NCBI GenBank assembly: GCA_026119855.1
Contig: JAOWBW010000087.1
Location: 1,178,001-1,242,000, forward strand
DNA: 64,000 bases
Reading direction: 5' to 3'
Source of the DNA: Campanula takesimana
Lineage: Eukaryota; Streptophyta; Magnoliopsida; Asterales; Campanulaceae
Each line of letters opens with the position of its first letter. Position 1 is the first letter of the stretch. Shown here piece by piece: positions 33,557 to 43,929 of the stretch. Below the pieces are notes generated by a model. That model was not told the DNA's origin. It did not search any database and worked only from the letters and a program-made list of their open reading frames with translations. A program made the translations under genes and the position numbers.

Positions 33557-34780
33557 TTACTCAGGCTGAACCACAATGGTAGATACAGCGGTTTGTTCAC
33601 CTAGAACCGCATCCTCAGACACTTCGGTCTGCTCAGGATCGGTTTGAGAGGAAGGTTTGAGGTTTGGAAAGGCTTTGAAAATTTCAGCCAACTGTTCTTC
33701 AGAGAATTGAACAGAGGGCGGTTTAGAAGTGGAAGGTTTAGGAGGACAAGGTATAGGAAGAAAAAGATGAGGTGAAGGGATAAGTTCTGGAATGGATTTA
33801 GCCTTGGCGGCTTTAAGAGAGGCGGCATCCATAGCAAAATTAAAGGATTTCTCCACATTTTGATGTAATGGAGAGAGGGGTTTAACTTGAGGTTTGGGAA
33901 TAGAGGGTTTAGAAGTGATAGGTTTTGAAAGAGTAGGAGATAGTCTGATGGGGGGAAAAGAGGTTGAAGAAGATGAAGGTTTTGATGTCGGTTTGGATAA
34001 GGGTTTAGGAGGCGGTTTGGATAGGTTTGCTTTTGTAATAACCGAAGGGATTTGAGCAGTTCCCTTTCTTTTCCTTGGAGCAGCGGTTTCCTTGGGACGA
34101 GCCGCAGGTATAGACCGAACTGCAGGCTCCCCCTCAACCGCAGGCTCCCCCTCAGCCTGTACCGCGGTCTGAGCTAAATAACTTAACCCCAGTCGGTTTA
34201 GAGTGGCAGTTTGACCTTCATTTCTTAGCATCGTAGCATGAGCCTGATCAGCAATGGCACCAGCATACGGTTTCCCTGATTTGTTGAGCCGAGCTTCAGG
34301 AAATGGGCCACGTTCGGCTTCAGGAAGAGGGTCCTCATTCCAAACAGTTTGAGCAAACCGCCATCCAAAAGTTGTTCTGAAGGTATCAAGTTTTGACAAT
34401 CCAAAGATGGACTTTTCAATTGGGTCCAACCAATAGTCCTTGTGTTCAGCAGAGAACTTGAAAATGGCAGTATCTTGATGCAAGAACTTTGTCAGCAGCC
34501 TGCAATGAGTTCTGACCTTGGATTTTCCAGCGGCTTTAGTAGCATGGAGGCGGTTTAGAGCATTTATTATCTCCTTCATCACAACCTTGGGCCAGTGCAG
34601 TTTCTTCCCTTTAAGAATGGCCACATAGTAAGCATACTGTTCACTTGTAAAGTTGTTGTGGTTTCCATTCTTGCACATGACTCCAGAATCTATCAATTCA
34701 CAAAGATGAGCCATCACCTCTCCAAAGTCCTTTTTGGAGGAATTCTTGGTGGAGAAAGAGTTAACTCCAATCAGCTCCAT
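33557..34780 (-). pseudogene. Inner copia env-like ORF, middle part
   Basis: 407 residues. The N-terminal half is a folded-looking region (DFGEVMAHLCELIDSGVMCK, then YAYYVAILKGKKLHWPKVVM, then FLHQDTAIFKFSAEHKDYWL) that resembles the 'putative plant transposon protein' pattern. From about residue 230 it becomes a low-complexity Pro/Ser/Lys stretch (KPPPKPLSKPTSKPSSSSTS). It follows the 35055-34792 segment after a frameshift. Confidence 0.6.
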
Positions 34781-34791
34781 TGTAGTATTGC

Positions 34792-35817
34792 TTAGAAGTT
34801 CCGTTTTATTCCCATAACTCCAGAGTTCTCAAGACCAGCTAGAACTGCAATCTTGGAAGCGGTTAGGATCACTTCTTTGCCACAGACGGTGGACTTGATA
34901 GCATCTTCAAATTTTATTTCACCGGATTCCAGATCCCTTATCGGTTCTCCTCTTACATCTAGTAATTCAGCCTTCGTGGAGATCCCATTCTCAAAGAATT
35001 CGGCGCAGATAATAGTAACGAACTGCGGTTCATCCATAAGAAACAGAGGTAGCAATTTTGCATCATTCAGCAGTTTGAGGAGCTTCCTTCCAACTGCATC
35101 TTGTTTAAGTTCACCCTCAAGAATCCTAGAGCCGGGAACAAAGTTTGAGGGATCCTGAAAGATATTCTTAGTTAGAAATAATTTAAAGAATGATAGTTTG
35201 AGTCCTTAAGCAAACCGCGGTTTGATTAAGTCCTACAAACTATAACAAGGAAACCTAACAATGAAAACATGCGGTTCAAGGAGAGCAAGGGTAAAAATGT
35301 AAAAACAAAGAATGAAGGAACAGTGAAGGCAAAATGGATCAAAGAGGGAAAATTTTGAAAAAGAGTTTGAATGCATGCAGAACACGAAGAACAGAGTATG
35401 AATATGCAAAACAAAATCTTAACCAAAATATGGAAAAATTATATCAAAATGATCACAAAGAGTAGATTCTAACAAAGTTCTAAATAAACTAAGACAAATA
35501 ACAACACATGAACCCAGAATCTGCAAAATTTCGCAAGAACACCAAATAACCCCAAAATTGATTTTGCTCAAAATTGAACACAAATCTTAAAACAAAGCAA
35601 TCAAACAGTATATATAAGTAAATGCGAGCACAAATCTACCAAAAAATTGAAGAAAAAGCATAAAATGATCAAAGGAAGATGAACAAGCTTTTAAGCTTCA
35701 ACAATGGCGGATAAATGAAGTATACTGAGTTAGGGTTCAGAATTTCATACCATATCAGGCTTCGATGGTTTGGACGATGTAGAAGAAGAAGCAAGGTGAA
35801 TTGATTTCTTTGGTGCC
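34792..35817 (-). pseudogene. Inner copia env-like ORF, 5' exon and N-terminal part
   Basis: A short open frame starting at 35817 (MAPKKSIHLASSSTSSKPSK) ends at GATATG/GTATGA. Sequence resumes after a TTTCAG acceptor at about 35158 as DPSNFVPGSRILEGELKQDA and runs to 34792. This gives an intron of about 590 bp between pol and the main env-like ORF. Splicing of the extra ORF is inferred from these signals only. Confidence 0.5.
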
Positions 35818-36412
35818 ATTAAAAGAAATTTGTTTAAGTAAGAAAATTCAGTGAGAACAGAGAGAGAGAGAAGAGTGCGTACAGAGGAGAGAGAAGGTGT
35901 TTTTGCTAAAAAGAGTAAGAAGGTAAAAAGATAAATTGAAAAATGGTTTGTCTTTTATACTCAATTAACCACCTCGGGTAGTGGATCGGGCATGACGGCT
36001 GAAGGAAACTCAACCGTCAGTGTACCTGTCGATTCGCATTCAATGCGGCAGAGATAATTGCAAAAAGGTCCTTAAAGAATGAAGTGACATAAAGTAGGGA
36101 CTAAAATGCAATTTCATACCTCAGCGGTTTTGCGTAAACCGACTTACCTTTTTCTCATTATCGGTTTAGGTGAAACCGATATCTTCCAGATCTGTCTTCG
36201 GTTTCAGTATAAAAACCGAAACCTTGCTTTGACAATTCGGTTTGGACAAAACTGAAATTATTCTACTTGACTCTTCGGTTTGAGTGGAATCTTTAACCGA
36301 ACCATCTTGTTGCGGTTTTGGTCGATTGAACCGCAAGCTATTTGCATTTTCTTAATAGAGCCAAAATACTTAACAAAATTATTAGAACAAGAATAAATAG
36401 GCATGAATTATA

Positions 36413-39400
36413 TTAAGTAAGTTCCAGCATACCCATTTCTCCTCGTAAATGAAAGAACCTAGAATTTTCGAGCGGTTTGGTGAGAATATCTGCAATTTGA
36501 TCGTCGGTTCCCACCTTTGCTAGAAAAATGTTCTTCTTTTCAACATGATCTTTGAGGAAATGATATCTTATGTCAATGTGCTTGGTTTTTGAGTGTTGTA
36601 CTGGATTGTTGGAGATTGATATTGCTGCAGTACTATCACAGTAGATAGGGCAGTTCTTCTCAAATACTTCATAGTCTTCCAACTGCTGTTTCATCCAGAG
36701 AATTTGAGAGCAACAGCTTCCAGCCGCAATATATTCATCTTCAGCGGTTGAGACTGAAACCGATGCTTGTTTCTTGCTGGACCATGATACAAGCCGGGTT
36801 CCAAGGAACTGACAAGTACCACTTGTGCTCTTTCTGCTTATCTTACATGCTGCAAAGTCAGCATCTGAATAACCTAATAGATCAAATGAAGATTCTTTGG
36901 AGTACCAAAGTCCAAGGTTAACAGATCCACATAAATATCTAATAATTCTTTTAACAGCAATAAGATGAGATTCTCTAGGGTCAGCTTGAAATCTAGCACA
37001 AACACAAACACTGAACATGATATCTGGCCTACTAGCAGTTAAGTAAAGTAAAGAACCAATCATACCTCGGTAGAGAGTCTGATCAACTTTCTTACCTCGT
37101 TCATCTTGATCCAAACTGCAGGCCTTTTGCATTGGGGTATCAACTGGCTTAGCGGTTTCAAGCCCAAATTTCTTGATCAAATCTTTGGTATATTTGGCTT
37201 GGTTGATAAAAATTCCATCATGACATTGCTTGATTTGGAGTCCAAGAAAGAATGTCAACTCTCCCATCATACTCATCTCAAATTTACCTTTCATAAGCTT
37301 CTCAAACTTAACACACATAGTCTCATTAGTAGAACCAAAAATAATATCATCAACATATATTTGAACTAATAATGAATGACCTTTGTGTTTAGAAATAAAT
37401 AGGGTTGCATCAATTTTACCTCTAGAGAAGCCTTGTTCAATAAGAAATTTAGACAGAGTGTCATACCATACTCTTGGAGCTTGTTTGAGTCCATACAAGG
37501 CCTTCTTGAGCTTGAAGACATGATTGGGATATTTGTTGTCTTCAAATCCTGGCGGTTGAGCTACATAAACTTCTTCTTGTAGTTCACCATTCAGAAATGC
37601 ACTTTTCACATCCATTTGATATAACTTGAATTTCTTGAAGGAGGCATAGGCCAGGAACAATCTAATGGCTTCAAGTCTGGCTACAGGTGCAAAGGTTTCA
37701 TCATAATCAATCCCTTCTTCTTGCCTATAACCTTGAGCAACCAACCTTGCTTTGTTTCTTGTAATAATACCATTTTCATCCATCTTATTTCTGTATACCC
37801 ATTTTGTTCCAATTACAGTGTGATCTCTGGGCTTTGGAACTAGAGTCCAAACTCTGCATCTTTCAAACTGATTGAGCTCTTCTTGCATTGCAGCTACCCA
37901 ACTTGGATCACTTAGAGCTTCATCTACCTTCTTCGGTTCCATCTGAGACAACAGTGCGGTTAAGAACAAACTGTGGTTATCCCAATGAGTTAAGCTTCCT
38001 CTTGTCTGAACACCAGAACTGATAGGACCTATAACATTAGTTGTTGGATGGTCTCTATGTTCATTTATTTCTGGAGGGAGGTCATCATGAACCACTATTT
38101 CTTGAAGATTTTCCAAAGGAGGCTCTTCTTGATATTCATTGAAATCTTCATTGAAGGTGATGTTTGGAACTGGATCAACGGTTTGAATAGGATCAGAAGA
38201 GTGCGGTTCTACAGCAACACCTTCGGTTTGATTTGGAGCGGCTGAAGACCCTGATGGAGCGGTTTGAGTAGGTTGGTCATTTGCGGTTGCATGATTAGGG
38301 TAAGATGTACCTGTCTCAAAACCACTGAAATCATCAGCAACATTTGGAGCCATATGTGGCTCAAGAAGATTATGTTCATCAAATGTAACATGGACTGATT
38401 CTACAATTTTTAAAGATGTCTTATTGAAACAACGAAAAGCTTTGGAGAGTTTTGAATAACCAACAAAAATACCTTCATCGGCCTTAGCATCAAATTTACC
38501 TCGATGCTCTTTGCCATTGTACAGGATGTAGCACTTGCATCCAAATATTTTGAAGAAGGCAATGTTGGGTGATCTGCCTCGCCACAATTCATAAGGAGTC
38601 TTGTTGTGAACTTTGATGATTAGGGAGCGGTTCTGGGTGAAACATGCGGTATTGACGGCTTCGGCCCAGAAGTATTTGGGAAGCTTTGCTTCTGCAATCA
38701 TTGTCTTCCCGGCTTCAATCAAAGTCCTGTTCTTTCTTTCTACAACTCCATTCTGTTATGGAACCCCAGCGGCAGAGAAGTTATGATCAATTCCATGATC
38801 ATCACAATATTGGGCAACACCATTGTTTGTAAATTCGGTTCCATTATCTGAACGCACGGAAACAATGTCATCCAATTTCTGAGTTTGGAGCTGTCTAAAG
38901 AGAACGGTTACGATGCCATAAGTATCATCTTTAGAGGCCATCATTTCCACCCATGTATATCTTGAATAATCATCAACCACCACAAGTGTATAGCGGTTTC
39001 CTCTAATACTGGCGGTTGGGACAGGTCCAAATAAATCCATGTGCAGCAGTTGCAAACAGCGGTTCGTTGAAGGAGCGGTTTTACTAGGAAATGACTGTTT
39101 GGGCTGCTTTCCAAGCTGGCATGCTTTACACTTTTCATCATGATGGTCAGCCACTTTGGGTAGTCCTTTTACTAGACCATCCCTGTGCAGTTTTGCTAGA
39201 TACTTGAAGTTCAAGTGGCTGAGCCGCTTATGCCATAACCAGCTGCTTTCACTTATATTTTTGGCTACAAAACAGAGGTCAGCAATAGAAACAATATTGC
39301 TTAAATCTATCATATAAACATCACCTGTTCTGTTGCCAGTCAGTAGAGTGACTTCAGAGGAAGCATCTTTGATATAACAGCTAGTTGATGTGAAGATGCA

Positions 39401-39691
39401 GTTCATTCCTTTGTCACAAAACTGAGATATGGAGAGAAGGTTGTGCTTGAGTCCTTCTACTAGTGACACATTTTCAATAGTCACCTTTCCTCGTTTGATT
39501 GCTCCATATCCTACTGTTTCTCCTTTCTTGTTGTTACCAAACACTACTGGGGGACCTTTCATTTGGATGAAACTGCAGAGTAGTTCGGAATCTCCAGTCA
39601 TGTGTCGTGAGCATCCACTATCCAAATACCAGAGATCCTTCTTCTTCTTAGCGGTTCCAGCCATAAAACATGAAATCTGAAAAATAAACAT
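36413..39691 (-). pseudogene. Inner copia pol (protease, integrase, RT, RNase H), one stop
   Basis: Read from 39691, the protease motif is LDSGCSRHMTG. The integrase zinc finger follows (H..H..C..C in LWHKRLSHLNFKYL to CKACQLGKQ). The integrase catalytic residues are Asp in LLHMDLFGPV, Asp in VRSDNGTEF, and Glu in GVVERKNRT. Then come RT motif A with QMDVKSAFLNGE, the YVDDIIFGS active site, and RNase H with the TKHIDIRYHFLKDHVE segment. A TAA at 38758-38756 replaces a Gln codon in the conserved GVPQQNG motif just before the integrase glutamate and splits the frame into 311 and 769 codons. Everything else is open. It ends GEMGMLELT at 36413. Confidence 0.9.
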
Positions 39692-39729
39692 GAAAGGTTT
39701 TGGTCCCCCTTATTCCTTGGGTCCTAGGG

Positions 39730-42183
39730 TTAGCAGCTTTTTGGGACCCACACTTGTTTGACCTTAGGATTTTTACGTCCCTTGGCATTGGGTGTGAATC
39801 TTAAAAGACAATGACCAGCACTATGACCAAAATCAGCACAAATAGCACAATGAATAAATCCAGGTTTTGGTTGCGGTTTTACAAACCCTTTACTGACCTT
39901 CGGTTTCTCGTGTTTTACTGGGTCAGCGGTTTTGGCTTTAACAAAGATTACCTTCTTGAGCTCAACCTTCCTCTTAGGTGCGGCTTTAGGGAAAATGATA
40001 GGAATTTCCTTAAACCGACTAGGAGCGGTTTCATCACTCAATACTTCCTTGGTTGCCTCAGCCGCTATGGATTTCTCTTTCCACTTTGAATCTCTCCCAG
40101 TTTGGTTTTTAGGGTACTCAAAGAAATAATTTTGCCTTTTAATTTATTGTTTTGAGCCCTTTTTACCAGCATGATTAACCTTAGGAATTTCTTTGGTTTG
40201 TTCAGTAGGTTTCACACCACCTTCGGCACAGAGACAAGGACACTTACACCCATCATCGGTTTTAAACCCCAATCCACTTTTATCCGAAGTAGGAATTTGT
40301 GAATTTAGGATTTGTTCCACGGTGACACCAGACTTAGTCCATACATCGGTCACCTTTTGGAGGTCATCCCTTTGTACGGTAAGATCATGGATTTGGGTGA
40401 GAAGTACCTCGGTTCTGTCCTTCAGATAGCGGTTTTCATCCACAATAGTAGATATCCCAGCAATTTGGAGCTTGAGATTTTCAATTTCCTCCTTGTGGAA
40501 TTTACATACACGTTGGGATTCTTCAAGTTCCGCATCCATTAGTTTATATGCCTTTTTAAGTACAGTGTGTTGTTGACATATAATATTTGCACGTTCTAGT
40601 ACCTGATCATCATGACTTTGGTCTGCTTGAACCTCGGGAGTGTAGTTTGGTGTTGTAGGAGCTCTGCTTGATCTAGCCTCAGGAGTCTTAGGTGAAACTG
40701 ACTTCATTTGTTGTTTTGGCAGTGGAAGGCGTTCGTCAATTTCAATTCTTTCTTCAAATCCCATGAGACAGAGATTAGCAGTTTCTTCATCATCACTTTC
40801 ATCTGAGTCTGAACCCATCCATGTCAGCGGTTGATCTCCTTGGTCAGCTACCATTCCTCTTCTTTTCACGAATTTCTTGTTGAATGGTTTCTTGGCTGGC
40901 GCGGCTTCATAGCGCGGTTTGGGACAACTTGACGCAAAGTGACCTGGCTGTCTGCAGTTATAACAAACCAAGTCTTCCCTTGTCTTGGGATCTGCAGTTT
41001 TGTTGAATCTGGTTGGAGGGACAAACTTTGCTGGGCCTTTGGATGGAAATTGAGATCTATTATTTTTCCTGAACTTGGTGTATCTCTTCACATACAAAGC
41101 AAATTCTTCATCATCCATTTCATCAAAATCAACTTGAGTAGAACTTGAGGATTGTGATCCTACACTCTGAGCATAAGAACTTTGAGGAGGAGTGTAAGAT
41201 TGATGAGACTGCTGATAAGATTGAGGATATGATTGATGTGATTGAGGATATGATTGGTGAGACTGTTGGTAATACTCAGAAGGTGCGGTTTGAGGATTAT
41301 ATCTAGGAACATTTTGGTCAGGAGGAGCGGTTTGCAAGTGAAGGTGAGGAGCGGTTTGATGATGGTCTGGATTGTAGACAGGAAATGAGGTATTATTGAA
41401 AGCAGCTAGAGAGAGGGTCTTAAATCTGCTTTCGGTTTCATGAACCTCTTCAAGCTTAAATTCAAAAACCTTCAGCATGGCATACAAGTGTCGAAGATCA
41501 AGAGCTTCCAAGTCCTTGTTGTCTTCAATGTTGGTAGTTTTGATCAGCCATTTGCTACCAAGTGCTTGCATGAATCTCATGTTCAAATCTGTATTAGAAT
41601 AGACATGTCCAAGAGAAAAACAAACATTAACAATATCAATAAACCTTTCATAGCATTGTCTAAGAGATTCCTTAGGATCTTTAACAAAATAGTCAAAGAG
41701 TCTTCTCTGTTGATAGAGGCGGTTTTTCTTGGTATCTGAATCTCCTTCCAGAAAGTCAACTATAGCATCCCAGGTAGCCTTTGCGGTTTTGCAGTGAAGC
41801 ACCTTAGAATGAGTCCTCAGGTCAATAGCTGACACTAGCATGGACATAGCTCTTCCATCAAAATCCACATTGATGCGGTCTGCATCAGTCCATTCACTTT
41901 CTAATTTCTTAACTTCAGCTTCTTCTCCTGCTGTTCCTGCACGAGGATTAGCTTTCATAGGAACATATGGTCCATCAGTAACTGCAGTCCACAGTCTACG
42001 ATCACATGAAATCATGTGTTTCATCATCCTATCTTTCCAAAAAATAAAACTATCTTCATCCAGAATCGGTAAGTGATTTGAATTGGATGTTTGCATCATA
42101 TGGGTGTTTGTGTTTGCCATTGGATCAGCACCCAAGCGGTTAAGCTTGTAAAAACAAGTTTGGTGGATATGCTCTGATACCAC
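39730..42183 (-). pseudogene. Inner copia gag, one premature stop
   Basis: The frame starts near 42183 (usual start MANTNTHMM some 20 codons in). It contains the gag block HLPILDEDSFIFWKDRMMKH, LYQQRRLFDYFVKDPKESLR, a Gln/Ser/Pro/Tyr-rich repeat (YPQSHQSYPQSHQS), a CCHC knuckle CYNCRQPGHFASSC, and a coiled coil. A TAA at 40146-40144 interrupts it. The same frame goes on to a second CCHC knuckle (CAICADFGHSAGHC) and the natural end VPKSC-stop at 39730. Two knuckles are also present in the outer copia. Confidence 0.85.
42171..42182 (-). promoter_or_regulatory. Primer binding site of the inner copia
   Basis: GCTCTGATACCA is the complement of TGGTATCAGAGC, the initiator-Met tRNA primer site. It lies two bases inside the 5' LTR end at 42185 and is identical to the site at 29390. 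Confidence 0.9.
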
Positions 42184-42184
42184 T

Positions 42185-43381
42185 TGTTGGTCCCAGAGGG
42201 CAACAAGGGTATAGAACCGCTAGAGGGGGGGTGAATAGCGGTCCGAAACTTTTTCGAAAAAACCCTTAAAATCAACCGAGTACTTATCAGTTTGGTCAAC
42301 TGCGGTTCAAGGCACAAGAACCGAACTGATAAAATGCACAGCGGAGTTTGCGGTTTGGCCAAATAGGTTAGTTAAAGAGTTGGGAAGTTTGACTCGGGTT
42401 GAGAAAACACTATGATGCAACAGAATAGTTAAACTTAAAGTTTAAAGGAAAACACAATTCATCTTTCAAGTCATTTCGTGTATGGAAGCAAGTTCAAGAC
42501 CACAAACAAGAAAGATAAATATCAAGACAGAAAATAAATATCAAACACACAAATTGAAGAGGTTCGTTCTTAAATGAACTACGTCCTCTACCTAGATGGT
42601 TAGTCTAGGATTTTCTAATAGCTATAAGACTTGTATTAATTTAGAGGAGGTTTTACAAGATGAATCTAAACTCTAAACAATAAGTCTAACCTAAGCTATA
42701 ATAACAACCGGTGTTTTCGAAGTATATAATCTATATGATCATATAAATCGGGTGTGTGTGTGAAAAGAAATCAAATGCTCTAAGTATCTAAATGATGGTT
42801 GAGCAAATAGAGTTCTTTCGGTGTAAAGGCTAAGTATGAATGGTTGTTAGGCTTGAAGCTTTGATGAAGAACTGGGTTTGCAATGGAGATGGTTTGAAGG
42901 TATGAATATCTGGGTTTAAATCTTCAAAGCAAACTTGAATACTTGGGAATGAATCTCTTGAAGCTCAGCAACCTTCATTGTTGAATAATGAGGGCTATTT
43001 ATAGGCAGAGCACCCTTGTGACCGTTGGGTAAAGATTTGAATCAAATCTGAAGGGTACAGTGCTGTCGAAATCTCATTGGTTGAGCTGTCATTTTCGTCC
43101 TTGGTTTTGTCTTGTAGTCCTAGGTAATTGTTGCACCACTACCTGACAATTGTCCTTTGTTGCAGAAAGGACTAACGGTAAACAATTCAAACTGATAGAA
43201 AACCCGACATTCCTTGCAGAAACTCCAAGTTAACTTAGAGTTATTTTGACATGACATAACAACATCCTTTTACGGTCAAAAAGGGAATGTTTGTCTAAGG
43301 AATAAATGACATCTCTTTAATTCTTCAATAACTGCTCTGCGGTTTCACCAAGCATAGGGGCGGTTTGAAGAATGGTCTTGA
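42185..43381 (-). repeat. Inner copia 5' LTR, truncated
   Basis: It matches 29840 to about 31038 almost perfectly and then stops at 43381, where hAT sequence begins. About 263 bp at the start of the LTR (U3, matching 31039-31301) are missing. The TATA-like box (about 42993-43005) is retained. The deletion also removed the right target duplication. Confidence 0.9.
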
Positions 43382-43929
43382 ACTCCCCAATCCTCTGCCT
43401 CTCCGACTCGCCATTTTTTGGTGACGACAGCCTTCAACTCCCCAATCCTCTGGATCTGGCCTCCTCACACCACCAGTCAAATATAGCTCCCTCAATTTTC
43501 TCGGGCGAAATCAAGATCTGGCGACGTGTTCTTCGGCGAAATCCGAATCTGACGCCGTTGACTTCTTCTCAATTCATCTCTCTCTCCGATCCGTCTCTCA
43601 CTGTCCAGATTCGTCTCTCTCTCTCTACAGATTCATCCCTCTCTCTCAGATCTGGAGAGTTTCGGCGGCAATTTCTTCATCTCCGACGCACATCCGTTAT
43701 CTCCGGCGTACCTTCATTTTATCCAGTCTCTAGGCGCCGCCTTGGACCGACTAGTCGGCGCCCAACACCGCCAAGCCCACTACGACCGCCTATCCCGACT
43801 AACCCGCCTAGGCGGCGCCTAGTTCCGCCTAACCCGCCTAGCGCCTAATCTGGCCGATTTGCCAAAAGTCGCGGCGGCACCACCCCGACTAGCGCCTAGG
43901 CGCCCGTCTTTTAGAACACTGCTCCTAAG

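Larger units (their letters stand above)
29840..43381 (-). mobile_element. Inner Ty1/copia retrotransposon (Sirevirus-like, minus strand)
   Basis: Reading right to left, the order is a truncated 5' LTR (43381-42185), initiator-Met primer site, gag (42183-39730), pol (39691-36413), an env-like ORF (35817-32060), a polypurine tract, and a full 3' LTR (31301-29840). It is in opposite orientation to the host copia and closely related to it in coding sequence and primer site. The LTRs differ at about six positions over 1.2 kb by eye, so the insertion is recent. Stops in gag and integrase and the missing start of the 5' LTR mean it is not autonomous now. The right-side target duplication is lost with the truncation. 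Confidence 0.9.
29743..43921. mobile_element. hAT element inserted in gag and split by an inner copia
   Basis: The terminal repeats are a perfect 17-bp pair, CAGTGTTCTAAAAGACG and its complement. The 8-bp duplication CTCCTAAG is perfect at 29735-29742 and 43922-43929. hAT-derived sequence is 29743-29839 and about 43382-43921, dense in palindromic CGCCTAGGCG words. The right part also holds a CT-rich, UTR-like stretch with CTCCCCAATCCTCTG twice. No transposase remains. Confidence 0.9.

Noticed and set aside
33601..34137. 178-codon leucine-rich minus-strand frame
   Set aside because: It is a second frame of the low-complexity part of the env-like ORF. The leucines come from the shifted CTT/CTC codons.
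36413..42183. Inner copia considered as an intact, autonomous element
   Set aside because: TAA stops at 40146-40144 and 38758-38756, a broken env-like ORF and a truncated 5' LTR argue against autonomy.
43372..43848. 158-codon Pro/Ser/Arg-rich open frame
   Set aside because: It begins in the truncated LTR and crosses into hAT sequence. The composition is that of a CT-rich UTR-like stretch and has no domain.
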